A DNA stretch of 48,226 bases from Komagataeibacter swingsii (GCF_003207895.1 NZ_NKUB01000020.1:1-48226), one strand, 5' to 3'; numbered from the stretch's first letter, positions 24,770-33,887 are shown. The notes: generated by a model from the sequence alone, not told the origin. A program made the numbers and translations.

Positions 24770-26959
24770 TCACGCCTTGGTCGGGATAAGGAACGAGCCG
24801 CGTTCCTGCCGCTCACGGAACCATTTTTCCAGTTCTTCCGGCGGCAGGGGTTTCGCGAACAGGTAGCCCTGCATCACATCACAGTTCAGTTCCTCCAGCA
24901 GGCGCCACTGCTGTTCGGTCTCGACCCCTTCGGTCACCACCGTCATGCCCAGGCGCGACCCGATGCCGATCACGGCCATGGTCACGGCCTGGGCATTGGT
25001 ATCATGCTCGAAATCATTGATGAAGCTGCGGTCGATCTTGATTTCCGTAAGCGGCAGGCGCGTCAGCCTTGAAAGCGACGAATACCCCGTGCCGAAATCA
25101 TCCATCGACAGCCCGACATCCAGCTTGCGGATGGCGTACAGCACCTCCTCCGTGTCGCTGCTGTTATCCATCATCACGCTTTCGGTGATTTCCACCGTCA
25201 GGCGGTCCGGCGTCAGGCCATGCTGCTTCAACAGGTTGGCGATATATTCCGGCAGCGCGCGGTTGCGGAAATGCACCGCCGACAGGTTGACCGCGACCGT
25301 GGGCACATGCACCCCGTCGCGGTCCCATTTCACCATCTGGGCACAGGCTTCCTGCAGCGACCAGCGGCCGATGGCCTCGATCTGGCCGGTATCCTCCGCC
25401 ACCGCGATGAAACGGGAGGGATAGATGTTGCCCAGTGTCGGGTGATGCCACCGCGACAGGGCCTCGACCCCGTACAGGCCCCCGGTCATGGTTTCCACCT
25501 GCGGCTGGTAATGCAGCCTGAGCATGCCCTTGGCCAGCGAGTCGCGCAGCGCGGACCCCAGCATCAGCCGTTCCTGCGCCACCTGGTTCTTTTCATGCCC
25601 GGCGAAGCGGTACAGGCCGCGCCCGTCCTCCTTTGCCTGACGGGCGGCGGAATCGGCCAGGCTGAGCAGGGATTCGCTGTCCGGTCCGTTTTCAGGGAAC
25701 GTGCTGATGCCGACACTACAGGAAATGCTCAGCGTGTTCTCGCCCACCTGCAGGGGCCTGGCGATGGCGTTGATCAGGTTTTCGGCAAACTGTTCCGCGC
25801 GCTTGTGCGAACAGTCGGGCACGACAATGATGAACTCGTCCCCACCCGAGCGGCTGACGATATATTCGTCATTGACCAGCGAACGGATGCGGCGGCCGAT
25901 CTCGATCAGGAAACGGTCGGCGTTCACATGGCCCAGCGCGTCGTTGATATCGCGGAAACGGTCGATATCCACCATGAACAGCGAGAACTGGCTGTCCCCC
26001 CCGCGCATGATCAGGCGTTCGATGACGTTATGCAGCGACGTACGGTTCATCAACCCGGTCAGGCTGTCGAAATTGGATAGCTGGGCAATATGCTGGCGCG
26101 TCTGGTTCTGTTCGATCGCCAGCGCGCAGAAGGGCATGCAGGTTGAAACCACCCGTTCGGGCCATGCCAGCGATGGCTCGTCATCCCGCAGGTACAGGGC
26201 GAACACGCCCATGACCTGCCCCGTGCGGGAAATGACGGCGGAAGAACAGCACCGCTCCAGCCCCAGTGAGCGGGCAAGGGAGGAATAGCCATCCCACACC
26301 ACGATGTTGCTGCTGGCGGGGTCTTTGCGCAGCGCGTCCATCTGTTCGGGTGTCAGTTGCATGCTGTCCAGCGCCGAGCGGTAGCGATTGGGCATGCCGG
26401 GGGAAGACGTGACGGAGACCTTGCGCGCGCTGTCAAACAGTATGAGCGCCGCCACCCCGCCGGGCACGAAGCCGTCCACGCGGCGGCATAGCTGGTCGCT
26501 CACTTCCTGCAGGGTCACATCGGACGCCAGTGACTGGAGCACCTCGTTCTGCAGGATCAGGATCTTGCGCTGGCGGCTCTGCTCCGTCACGTCCTTCATG
26601 ACGGCGATGTAGTAGATCCCGCCCGTCTGGCCCACCTGCACGCGCGAAATCGACAGCTCACCGCATACATATTCGCCATTGGCGCGGCGGAATTCGACCT
26701 CACGCGATGTACCGACAATGCGGCCTTCGCCCGTCTCGCGGTTACGGTCGATATAGCTGTCATGCAGGGCACGGTCCGCCTGCGGCACAAGGCAGCTGAC
26801 ATTCTGGCCCATCACCTGCGCGCGCGTCAGGCCCCATATCCGTTCAGCCGCGGCGTTGAACAGGATGATGCGATTATGCTCGTCAATCACGACCATGGGA
26901 TCAATGGCCTGTTCCATCGCGGAAAGCAGGACATCGGCGCTTATCTTCGGCTGATCCAC
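24770..26959 (-). CDS. Heme-PAS-GAF-GGDEF-EAL cyclic-di-GMP phosphodiesterase (AxPDEA1/DosP-like)
   Basis: A 729-residue protein from GTG 26959 (TGGAG upstream; an upstream ATG at 27043 is possible). Order: PAS (10-130), GAF (140-285), GGDEF (290-455, motif GGDEF intact at 372-376) and EAL (465-725). The EAL catalytic set is whole: EALSRW at 499-504 and DDFGTG at 620-625. The PAS aligns with the heme PAS of E. coli DosP: the proximal His is kept (H66 in RALHDSYI), while the distal Met is replaced (GTSRE for GMSRE), as expected for direct O2 binding in AxPDEA1. It would hydrolyse c-di-GMP in an oxygen-dependent way and oppose the downstream cyclase. Confidence 0.88.
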   Translation of the reverse strand: MDQPKISADVLLSAMEQAIDPMVVIDEHNRIILFNAAAERIWGLTRAQVMGQNVSCLVPQADRALHDSYIDRNRETGEGRIVGTSREVEFRRANGEYVCGELSISRVQVGQTGGIYYIAVMKDVTEQSRQRKILILQNEVLQSLASDVTLQEVSDQLCRRVDGFVPGGVAALILFDSARKVSVTSSPGMPNRYRSALDSMQLTPEQMDALRKDPASSNIVVWDGYSSLARSLGLERCCSSAVISRTGQVMGVFALYLRDDEPSLAWPERVVSTCMPFCALAIEQNQTRQHIAQLSNFDSLTGLMNRTSLHNVIERLIMRGGDSQFSLFMVDIDRFRDINDALGHVNADRFLIEIGRRIRSLVNDEYIVSRSGGDEFIIVVPDCSHKRAEQFAENLINAIARPLQVGENTLSISCSVGISTFPENGPDSESLLSLADSAARQAKEDGRGLYRFAGHEKNQVAQERLMLGSALRDSLAKGMLRLHYQPQVETMTGGLYGVEALSRWHHPTLGNIYPSRFIAVAEDTGQIEAIGRWSLQEACAQMVKWDRDGVHVPTVAVNLSAVHFRNRALPEYIANLLKQHGLTPDRLTVEITESVMMDNSSDTEEVLYAIRKLDVGLSMDDFGTGYSSLSRLTRLPLTEIKIDRSFINDFEHDTNAQAVTMAVIGIGSRLGMTVVTEGVETEQQWRLLEELNCDVMQGYLFAKPLPPEELEKWFRERQERGSFLIPTKA

Positions 26960-27160
26960 CGTAAACTCCAGAACGTTGGCACGACCCGTCGCGCCATGTG
27001 AGATCACTCTCCCTGATCGTGGCACGCCCCCTTGCGGCGCCATGCCGGACAGACCAGCCCTATCCGGCGGCAGGCGCCACCGGGACCGTCGATTGGGGGG
27101 CTACCCTAGGAGGTAAGGGGGAGTGGAAACATGACATGTCTCAATCTTGACACAAAGCCC

Positions 27161-28291
27161 TCAGTTCCGGTTCCGTTCAAGATCCTGCGGCAGCATGCCC
27201 GCCAGCGGACGGCAGGCATACGCGGTTTCGTTTTCCGGCTGGGGCTGGTTCTGGCGCAGTTCGGCCGCCCCCGCGGCCACCGCCCGCCACGCCGCCTGCG
27301 CCAGCGCCTTGCGGCTGGGGAAATCATCGGGGTCCAGCGGCGCGTGCAGCAGTACCGTCGCGCGCATCGACCGCCACTTGACCAGCTGCCACACATGCGG
27401 CCCCAGTTCCATGTCGCCATACCAGGCAAAGACCGGGCGGCGCGCATGGTTGACCGGCAGGCCCTCCAGCCGGTCATACACCACCGATACCGGCTGGATC
27501 AGCGGCGTCATGCCAGGACGCGCCGCGATGGCCTCGGCCTCGCTTTCCGGCGCCACCGGCCCCTTGCCCGGCGGCAGGCGCGGCGGCTTGGCAATGGCGA
27601 AAAAGGCGGACAGGAACGGCAGCACCCGCGACCCGTCGGACGACGTGCCTTCGGGGAACAGGATCAGGTTGTCGCCCTCCACCATCAGGCGGTGCAGCAT
27701 TTCGTCGCGTTCGCGGCCGGTGGTGCTGCGCTGGCGGCTGACGAATATGGTCCGGCCAATGCGCGAGACAAGGCCCATGATGGGCCAGCCCTCGATATCG
27801 CCCTTGGCCACGAAATTGGATGGCAGCACCGTGCCCAGCACCGGCACATCCAGCCACGACGAATGGTTGGACACATAGATCACCGGGCGTTCGCCATTCT
27901 GTCGCGCGCGCCGGCCGCCCACGCCGCCCGCCCTGCGTCCCACCACGCGGATGCGCAGCGACAGCAGCAGGCACAGCCCGCCCCAGACCATGCGCGTCCA
28001 CCGGATCTTGGCCGTGCCGGGCACCAGCAGCAGCACCGCCTCGAACCCGACCGACAGCGGCACCCATACGGTAATGGCGGCCAGGCGCCCCACCCCGCGC
28101 GCGGTCCGGGCGCAGGCGCGCAGCCGCCCCGAGGGCAGGACCGTCGTGGTGGCGATGGCCCGTTCCGCGACCGAGCCGGGCTGTGGCGCAATCACCGGGC
28201 GGGTGGCGCGCGACGTGGACCGGGACACAGGCTGCGGGGCGCGGCGCCGGACAAGGCGGCGGATGAAATCGGCAATCATGCGCCTATCCAT
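27161..28291 (-). CDS. plsC: 1-acyl-sn-glycerol-3-phosphate acyltransferase
   Basis: A 376-residue protein. The acyltransferase motif NHSSWLD (H143-x4-D148) and FPEGTSSDG (212-220) are present, with a hydrophobic segment at 70-112 that anchors it in the inner membrane. It adds the second acyl chain to lysophosphatidic acid, or a related lipid such as ornithine lipid. An N-terminal basic stretch (RRLVRRR) and a C-terminal ~100-residue extension make it longer than the usual 240 residues. I chose ATG 28291; 28279 and 28339 are alternatives. It is divergent from the PotD-like gene. Confidence 0.85.
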   Translation of the reverse strand: MDRRMIADFIRRLVRRRAPQPVSRSTSRATRPVIAPQPGSVAERAIATTTVLPSGRLRACARTARGVGRLAAITVWVPLSVGFEAVLLLVPGTAKIRWTRMVWGGLCLLLSLRIRVVGRRAGGVGGRRARQNGERPVIYVSNHSSWLDVPVLGTVLPSNFVAKGDIEGWPIMGLVSRIGRTIFVSRQRSTTGRERDEMLHRLMVEGDNLILFPEGTSSDGSRVLPFLSAFFAIAKPPRLPPGKGPVAPESEAEAIAARPGMTPLIQPVSVVYDRLEGLPVNHARRPVFAWYGDMELGPHVWQLVKWRSMRATVLLHAPLDPDDFPSRKALAQAAWRAVAAGAAELRQNQPQPENETAYACRPLAGMLPQDLERNRN

Positions 28292-28522
28292 AGCCCCACC
28301 CGATGGCGCGGGACAATATGGCGAAAACGTGCAGGGCATGCGGCGTGTCCCGCACGCAACGGCGCGGCATGCATCAACCCTTTCATCATGCGGTCATATT
28401 ATGCGGCCATGATGATCCATGCGCGCCATGCGGCCTGTTTGTCACATCTGTAATTCTTCCTGACTGGACCCGTCGTGCATACCCGTCCATGTTGGGTCCC
28501 CATCCTTCAGGAGTTGTCCCTT

Positions 28523-29716
28523 ATGTCCGCATGCAGCCGTCGCGGCCCCCTTGCTGCCGCCACGACCGCCCTCATCATCCTTGCAGCCATCCGGCCCGGC
28601 CCGACACGGGCGGCGGATGATGTGCTGAACGTGCTGACATGGTGTGACCATGAAGACCCGGAACTGCTCGGCCCCTTTGAACAGGCGAACAAGGTACGGG
28701 TCCATTTCAAGGATATCGACAGCACCACCGCCGCCCGGACCATCCTGCGCCAGTCGCAGGCGGGCGACTGGGACGTTGTGATCCTGGAGGAAACCGCCGC
28801 CCCGCAACTGGCCGCCGCTGGCCTGCTGGCGCCGCTGGAACCTGCTGATTTCCCGTCGGATGGCATTCCCGCGGCGATTGCCAGCCCGGCCGCCGGCTCC
28901 TATCAGGGGCGGCTTTACTCGGTGCCGGAAAAATACGGCTTTCACGCCGTGGCCTTCAACCAGGCCCATGTCAGCGCGCAGGACATGCAGGATATCAACG
29001 CGGTGTGGCAGCCGCGCTATCACGGGCATATCGCGATTTATGACAGCTACCTGCCCATCCTGTCCTATATCGCCCTGGCGCTGGGGCTTGATCCCGCGCA
29101 CCTGACGGAGGCCGACCTGCCCGCGTTGCAGGACAAGCTGGCAAGCCTGCGCGCCAACGCGACACTGGTGGGCGACAGCGCCAGCGTGCAGCAGGCCCTG
29201 GCGGATGGCGTGGTGGATATTGTCGTGGGCGGCGGCGCATGGACCACGGCGGGCGTGGGCGAAGGGGGGGCGGTCAGCACGCCCACGGCGCAACCCGATA
29301 CCCCGAAACAGCGCCCGGAGCTGACATTCACCCTGCCCCGGCAGGGCGGCATCCGGTGGCAGCATGGCATCTCGATCATCGAGTCCTCGCAGCGCAAGGC
29401 GCTGGCGCTGGCCTTCGCGCAATACCTGCGCACGCCCGCGGCGCAGGCGCGGCTGGCCACGTCATCATGTTTCTGGGGCATGCCCGCCAACGCCAACGCA
29501 CCGCTTGATGCGGATACGAAAGCCGCCCTGCACTGGGACCAACAGCCTGCCTATATCGCGGCAAGCCACCCTTTCCCCATGCTGGATGACGGCATGGACA
29601 CCAGGCTGCACGCGATATGGGACAAGGTGATGAAGGACAATACCCCCAGCGCCGCCCCGACGCCGGACAGGATCGGCGGCGGCCATGATGGGGAGGATAC
29701 GCCGGTTCAGCCGTAA
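28523..29716 (+). CDS. Extracellular solute-binding protein, PotD-like
   Basis: A 397-residue protein with a Sec signal (SRRGPLAAATTALIILAAIRP, cleaved near TRAADD) and the type-2 periplasmic-binding fold: VLNVLTWCDHEDPELLGPFE, DWDVVILEETAAPQL, GRLYSVPEKYGFHAVAFNQ and FAQYLRTPAAQARLA. These match spermidine/putrescine-binding proteins. ATG 28523 has CAGGAG upstream. No ABC permease or ATPase lies near, so its transport partner is elsewhere or it has a sensing role. It converges with cbtA and overlaps it by 10 bp. Confidence 0.8.
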   Translation: MSACSRRGPLAAATTALIILAAIRPGPTRAADDVLNVLTWCDHEDPELLGPFEQANKVRVHFKDIDSTTAARTILRQSQAGDWDVVILEETAAPQLAAAGLLAPLEPADFPSDGIPAAIASPAAGSYQGRLYSVPEKYGFHAVAFNQAHVSAQDMQDINAVWQPRYHGHIAIYDSYLPILSYIALALGLDPAHLTEADLPALQDKLASLRANATLVGDSASVQQALADGVVDIVVGGGAWTTAGVGEGGAVSTPTAQPDTPKQRPELTFTLPRQGGIRWQHGISIIESSQRKALALAFAQYLRTPAAQARLATSSCFWGMPANANAPLDADTKAALHWDQQPAYIAASHPFPMLDDGMDTRLHAIWDKVMKDNTPSAAPTPDRIGGGHDGEDTPVQP

Positions 29717-30432
29717 CGGGACGCGCCGCGTCCCAGCAGCCGGTCGGCCATCATGCCGAACACCAGCCCGAGGCTGCCCCACAGCACGACCTGCATGCCA
29801 AGGGCGGCCTCGCGGAAGCGCCACAGCAGGGCGGCGGGGAAATTGTCCGGCACTTCACTGATGTCGGGCAGCGCCCATTGCAGCAGCGCCACCAGCACCA
29901 CGAACACCGCCCCGCCACATAACGTCGCGCCCCAGTCACCAAGGCGCACGGCCAGGGCGCGGCCCGACAGGACCGCCAGCGTCAGCGCGCACAGCGAAAA
30001 GACGATCATTTCAAAATAGGCGGTCGTGCGCAGGCCAATGGTTTCCGGCTGCCCCACGGCAGGGGGATTGGCCGGGTATTTCAGGTACGGCACCAGCACC
30101 ACGGCAAGGAATCCCGCCCCCGCCAGCAGCATGGACAGCATGCGCGGCGAAAACCGGCCGATGCGTCCGTACGCCAGCGAGAACACCAGCGCAAACAGCC
30201 CGCCATAGGCCGCGCCGTACATGATGGCGGCCGTCAGCAGGCCAAGCGACGCCTGCACGCCCCGGCTGACCAGTTCGGGTTCCGGTGGCTCGCCCGATGC
30301 CGCATCCATGGCGGATTCAAAGGCAATGGCCAGGTTGACCTGCGGTTCACCGAACACACGGGCGAACAGGAAGGCAAGGATGGCAGCGGCAATACCCGCC
30401 AGCATACCGCGCAGCAGAAGGCGTCCGGCCAT
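29707..30432 (-). CDS. cbtA: CbtA-family cobalt transporter subunit
   Basis: A 241-residue membrane protein with about six hydrophobic segments, beginning MAGRLLLRGMLAGIAAAILAF with the segment GRIGRFSPRMLSMLLAGAGF in the middle. This fits CbtA, predicted to import cobalt for cobalamin synthesis. A cobalamin riboswitch lies upstream on the same strand, which supports the call. The usual partner cbtB (about 60 residues, His-rich tail) is absent: instead a 13-codon frame overlaps the ATG in a TGATG junction. Confidence 0.85.
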   Translation of the reverse strand: MAGRLLLRGMLAGIAAAILAFLFARVFGEPQVNLAIAFESAMDAASGEPPEPELVSRGVQASLGLLTAAIMYGAAYGGLFALVFSLAYGRIGRFSPRMLSMLLAGAGFLAVVLVPYLKYPANPPAVGQPETIGLRTTAYFEMIVFSLCALTLAVLSGRALAVRLGDWGATLCGGAVFVVLVALLQWALPDISEVPDNFPAALLWRFREAALGMQVVLWGSLGLVFGMMADRLLGRGASRYG

Positions 30433-30473
30433 CAGGGCGCATCCCGGTTCATGCGGGGGGAAATGAAGGACAT
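30432..30473 (-). CDS. 13-codon leader ORF overlapping cbtA
   Basis: ATG 30473 follows a strong ribosome site (ACAGGAG, 9 nt upstream) and reads MSFISPRMNRDAP, then TGA that overlaps the cbtA start (TGATG). cbtA itself has only a weak ribosome site, so its translation probably depends on ribosomes finishing this short frame. It could be a relic of cbtB, but I see no sequence resemblance. Confidence 0.5.
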   Translation of the reverse strand: MSFISPRMNRDAP

Positions 30474-30509
30474 GGGGGTCAGATCTCCTGTCGGGAAAGC
30501 GCGTCCCGT

Positions 30510-30640
30510 AACGGAATGAAGTTCCATCCGCCGGGAGGTCTGACTTCCGCAGGGGCTGCGGTGTACAGTGGCGCGACCGTGCCGGAATCCCACCGGCTTC
30601 TCCCCACGGATACGGAAATGCCAGTCAATACCGTGCGGGG
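30510..30640 (-). ncRNA. Cobalamin riboswitch
   Basis: On the minus strand the RNA shows AAGCCGGTG-GGATTCCGGC-ACGGTC, the B12-box-type GCGCCACTGTA, then the hairpin CCGCAG-CCC-CTGCGG and GAAGTCAGACC. These are the conserved core parts of adenosylcobalamin riboswitches. Below it, GGGAcgcgctTTCCC stands just before the ribosome site of the leader ORF and could be the switching hairpin. It should lower cbtA expression when cobalamin is high. Outer limits are approximate. Confidence 0.85.
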
Positions 30641-30699
30641 CGCGCAAGTCAATGTTGCGGCCCCGGGGACCACTTCAGAAAACCATCTGAAATCATAAG

Positions 30700-30782
30700 A
30701 CGTTTTTGGTGAAGCTTTTTACAAAAAGCTTCGAGGAACGCCGCCTTTTTGAAAAAAGGCGGCACCCAAAAACTTTTGATTT
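30700..30782 (+). repeat. Intergenic hairpin repeat, copy G
   Basis: It reads CGTTTTTGGTG, AAGCTTTTTACAAAAAGCTT, CGAGGAAC, GCCGCCTTTTTG plus AAAAAAGGCGGC, ACCCAAAAACTTTTG. Both hairpins are perfect. It lies between the cbtA riboswitch start and the 3' end of the peroxiredoxin gene, 32 bp from the latter's stop. Confidence 0.88.
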
Positions 30783-30813
30783 ATCAATATTCTGTTTTTG
30801 AAACAGGCTTTTA

Positions 30814-31428
30814 CTAAGGTTTCGCAGGCAGCGTGACCTTGCTGGCATTGCCCTGCGCCGCGCGCCACTGCTTCAGCGCGTCCAGCGTCCCGCTGACATG
30901 CCCCTTGGGCGACAGGGCGCTGTAGGCATAAATCACCTTGCCGTCCGGGGCGATGACATAGGACGTGCGGCTGGCGCGGTTCACCAGCGGCAGGCGGCTG
31001 TCATACATCTTCGCGATCTGGCCCTTCGGGTCGGTCGCGACGGGGAAGCGGCCATGGCCCTCGCTTACGGAAAAACGGTCGAGGGTCGGCATGTCATCGG
31101 TGGAAACGCCAATGACCATAGCACCCAGCGCCTTATACTGGTCCATGGCGTTGGCGAAGTCATGCGCTTCCATGGTGCAGCCACGGGTAAAGGCGGCAGG
31201 GTAGAAATACAGCACCACCGGCCCCTGCCGCAGCGCATCGGCCAGGCGGAAATCGAACTCGCTGCCATTGGTGGTGGCCTGCGCATCAAACATCGGGGCC
31301 TGGCTGCCGACTGGCAGGGCCGCGCGCGCGGGGGAAAAACAGACAAAGCCGGCGAACGCCATGACACCGACCAGCGGCAGGCACAGTCCCGGCAGGGACC
31401 AGCGCGAACGCCTGTAAAAATACCTCAT
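30814..31428 (-). CDS. Exported peroxiredoxin (1-Cys, Bcp/AhpC-TSA type)
   Basis: A 204-residue protein with a signal peptide (basic MRYFYRRSRW, hydrophobic LPLVGVMAFAGFVCF, cleavage near ARAALP). The peroxidatic cysteine is C84 in FYPAAFTRGC (P-x3-T-x2-C, the peroxiredoxin motif). No second, resolving cysteine follows in the mature protein, so it would be a 1-Cys enzyme. It probably reduces peroxide in the periplasm, useful in a strongly aerobic oxidising cell. It lies 35 bp downstream of the lytic transglycosylase gene on the same strand. Confidence 0.87.
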   Translation of the reverse strand: MRYFYRRSRWSLPGLCLPLVGVMAFAGFVCFSPARAALPVGSQAPMFDAQATTNGSEFDFRLADALRQGPVVLYFYPAAFTRGCTMEAHDFANAMDQYKALGAMVIGVSTDDMPTLDRFSVSEGHGRFPVATDPKGQIAKMYDSRLPLVNRASRTSYVIAPDGKVIYAYSALSPKGHVSGTLDALKQWRAAQGNASKVTLPAKP

Positions 31429-31463
31429 GTATCCTCATCACCCTGCGGGCAGGGTTTATGCCG

Positions 31464-32525
31464 TCATGTGGTTGGCGGCAGGATCTGGCATCCTGATCCG
31501 CCCAGTCGCTGACAGACCTGCTGGGCCGCTTCGTGCGACAGGCCGGTCAGCCTTGCACGATAGACATGACGGCGCCCCGATGCAACGGTCGCGACCTGCG
31601 TATGCACGCCACTGAACGAAACCTTCGCCCGTGCCTGCCCCGCCGCATGCTCGGCCTGTCCGATCGAGCCATAGGCGCCGACCTGCACCATCCAGTCATG
31701 GCTGTTGCCCATGCTGATGACGCCGGGGCGGGTTCCGGCTGCCGCCATCGGGGCCAGCCCGCTCTGCTCACGGGCGCTCCATGCCGCGCGCACGGCGGCG
31801 GCTTCGGGCGATGGGGTATCGGCGGCGGCCCCGCGCGGCACGGACGCCAGAAGCCGGCGGCCCCGGCTCTGCCCGCCCCGCGCGTTCTGCGCCGCCTGCG
31901 CGCGGGCAAGGGCGCGCGCTTCCACCAGCAGGTCGGCCTGTGAACGGTTTACAGGAGTGCTTCCCGCGATCCGTGGCCCGATGGAGGCGACGTAATCACG
32001 CGTTTCCTTGGGCAGGGTATGGTAGCGGTCAAGGAAGTCATCCAGCCGCCCCGGCCCGCTATTATAGGCGGCAAGGAAACCGGGGGAGCCGTAAATGTCG
32101 TACATTTCACGGATATAGGCCGTACCCGCCGTGATATTGTCGTGCGGTTCATACGCATCGGGGCCAAGGTTGTAGCGCGTGCGCATCGCATCATAGGTAG
32201 GCGGCATGAGCTGCATCAGCCCCATGGCGCCCGGCAGCGAGGTCACGAACTGGCCATTATGGTACAGCTGCCCCCCCGACTCGCGCCGCATGACCTCGCG
32301 GATCCAGACACCAGGCACATCGAAACGCTGCGAGGCCTCGTTGATATAAGGCCCCCACGGGTCTTCCGGCGGTCCCGGCGGGGTATAGCTGCTCTGGGCA
32401 CGGGCACGATAGGACTCGGCCTCGTGGATGATCTGTTCCTCACTCATTTCAGGAGAAGGATTGCTGGCGCAGGCCGCCAGCATGCCCGCGAACCCCAGCG
32501 CCAGCCATCGCAGCGACCGCCGCAT
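31464..32525 (-). CDS. Lytic transglycosylase lipoprotein with SPOR domain
   Basis: A 353-residue protein from ATG 32525. The lipobox is LAAC with Cys19. The SLT domain spans about 55-195: REVMRRESGG with catalytic Glu82, GAMGLMQLMPPTYD and FLAAYNSGPGRLDDFL. A C-terminal SPOR-like domain (MVQVGAYGSIGQAEHAAGQA) binds denuded peptidoglycan. It cleaves murein glycan strands at the cell envelope, in the style of RlpA- or MltC-type enzymes. Upstream in-frame ATGs at 32591 and 32645 would bury the signal peptide, so I prefer 32525. Confidence 0.9.
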   Translation of the reverse strand: MRRSLRWLALGFAGMLAACASNPSPEMSEEQIIHEAESYRARAQSSYTPPGPPEDPWGPYINEASQRFDVPGVWIREVMRRESGGQLYHNGQFVTSLPGAMGLMQLMPPTYDAMRTRYNLGPDAYEPHDNITAGTAYIREMYDIYGSPGFLAAYNSGPGRLDDFLDRYHTLPKETRDYVASIGPRIAGSTPVNRSQADLLVEARALARAQAAQNARGGQSRGRRLLASVPRGAAADTPSPEAAAVRAAWSAREQSGLAPMAAAGTRPGVISMGNSHDWMVQVGAYGSIGQAEHAAGQARAKVSFSGVHTQVATVASGRRHVYRARLTGLSHEAAQQVCQRLGGSGCQILPPTT

Positions 32526-32769
32526 GGGGGAAGCCTGCGCGGCCAGGCCGCCATGTCCGTCAGATGCCGCTACTGCCTGCGCTGGTGCCATGCTGGTGGT
32601 ATGATCCCGGTCATGCCCGTTTCCCCATGGCAGACGCGCCAACATGGCCCGCCCGACGGGACGGGCGCCGCACCATAACAGCGTGGCTTTGGCTTGTGCA
32701 ATCCTGACCCGCTGACATGTCCATGACGTAACCGACGGGTCAGGTTAAGGCGAACCTGCAGATTATAGA

Positions 32770-32850
32770 AAAGTTTCTGGTGAAGCTTTTTTCAAAAAGC
32801 TTCGAGGAACGCCGCCTTTTTAAAAAAGGCGGCCCCAAAAAACTTTTACT
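32770..32850 (+). repeat. Intergenic hairpin repeat, copy H
   Basis: It reads AAGTTTCTGGTG, AAGCTTTTTTCAAAAAGCTT, CGAGGAAC, GCCGCCTTTTT plus AAAAAAGGCGGC, CCCAAAAAACTT. It lies 11 bp past the stop of the aldo/keto reductase gene. The rest of the interval 32526-32860 shows no gene. Confidence 0.85.
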
Positions 32851-32860
32851 TCTTAACAGG

Positions 32861-33697
32861 TTATTCCTCGACAAAGGTGGCAGGGTCGCCACCCGTGCGG
32901 TTGTGGGGGCTGTCGAGCGTCGCAAGGTCGCCCATATCATCCGGCGTCAACTGGAAATCGAACGAATGCAGGTTCGCGCGCATGCGGTCGGGATGTGCGC
33001 TCTTGGGAATGGGGACCGCGCCGCAGTCGATCACCCAGCGCAGCAGGACCTGGGCCGTGGACCTGCCGTGCCGGTCCGCAATCCGTTTGACAACGGGGTT
33101 TTCCAGCAGCTTGCCGCGCCCCAGCGGACTCCAGGCCTCGGTCAGGATACCCAGCTTTTTATGCAGGGCGACCAGTTCCGACTGCGCGAAGTCGGCATGC
33201 ATCTCGATCTGGTTGACGGCGGGGGTGACGCCGGTTTCATCAATCAGGCGTTGCAGGTGTTCAGGCAGGAAGTTGGAGACGCCGATCGAACGGATGCGTC
33301 CTTCCTTCTGCAGGCGGATCATCGCCTTCCAGCTTTCGACATACAGGTCCTTGGCGGGCAGCGGCCAGTGGATCAGGTACAGGTCGACATAGCTCATCTT
33401 CAGGCGTGCAAGGCTTTCATCAAACGCGCGCAGTGTGCTGTCATACCCTTGGTCGGCGCCGCGCAGCTTGGTGGTGACGAAAATATCCTCGCGCCCCACA
33501 TCGAAGCTGACCAGCCCGGTCCCCACCCCGCTTTCATTTCCGTAGCGTGACGCAGTATCGAACAGCCGATAGCCCGCCGAAAGGGCCTCGCGCACGGCCT
33601 TTTCGGCCTGCGGGTTGTCCAGTGGATAGGTGCCGAACCCCATGGCGGGGATCTTGTGGCCATCATTCAGCTTGAGCAGGGGGATGGAGGTGGTCAT
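32861..33697 (-). CDS. Aldo/keto reductase (2,5-diketo-gluconate reductase type)
   Basis: A 278-residue TIM-barrel NADPH-dependent reductase. The catalytic tetrad is complete: D47 and Y52 in FDTASRYGNE, K77 in VTTKLRG, H110 in YLIHWP. Also seen are GVSNFLPEHLQRL and the cofactor loop IPKSAHPDRMRANL. Closest in layout to the AKR5 group (DkgA/DkgB), which reduce 2,5-diketogluconate and methylglyoxal; gluconate derivatives are abundant in acetic acid bacteria. It is divergent from the dipeptidase gene. Confidence 0.9.
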   Translation of the reverse strand: MTTSIPLLKLNDGHKIPAMGFGTYPLDNPQAEKAVREALSAGYRLFDTASRYGNESGVGTGLVSFDVGREDIFVTTKLRGADQGYDSTLRAFDESLARLKMSYVDLYLIHWPLPAKDLYVESWKAMIRLQKEGRIRSIGVSNFLPEHLQRLIDETGVTPAVNQIEMHADFAQSELVALHKKLGILTEAWSPLGRGKLLENPVVKRIADRHGRSTAQVLLRWVIDCGAVPIPKSAHPDRMRANLHSFDFQLTPDDMGDLATLDSPHNRTGGDPATFVEE

Positions 33698-33830
33698 GGT
33701 CGTTCCTTCGTCAGGCGCTCCCGGCGGCTCATGGTGCCCTGCGCGCAGGCGGCAGGGTGGCGACCGGGCCGGGGGCTGGACGTGCGTCGCCGGTCCCTAC
33801 CCTAACGACAGGCAGCCACTTTTGGTTTAT

Positions 33831-33851
33831 GCCCAGTTTTCAGGACTGGGC
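33831..33851. promoter_or_regulatory. Inverted repeat upstream of dipeptidase
   Basis: GCCCAGT and ACTGGGC form a 7-bp inverted repeat around TTTCAGG, 37 bp upstream of the dipeptidase start in the divergent spacer. It may be an operator or leader hairpin. Confidence 0.25.
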
Positions 33852-33887
33852 TGCATGTGGTTCATTATCACCATTGCTGGAGGCTCC

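Noticed and set aside
27131-28453. 440-codon plus frame opposite plsC
   Set aside because: Antisense of the acyltransferase; His/Arg-rich without motifs.
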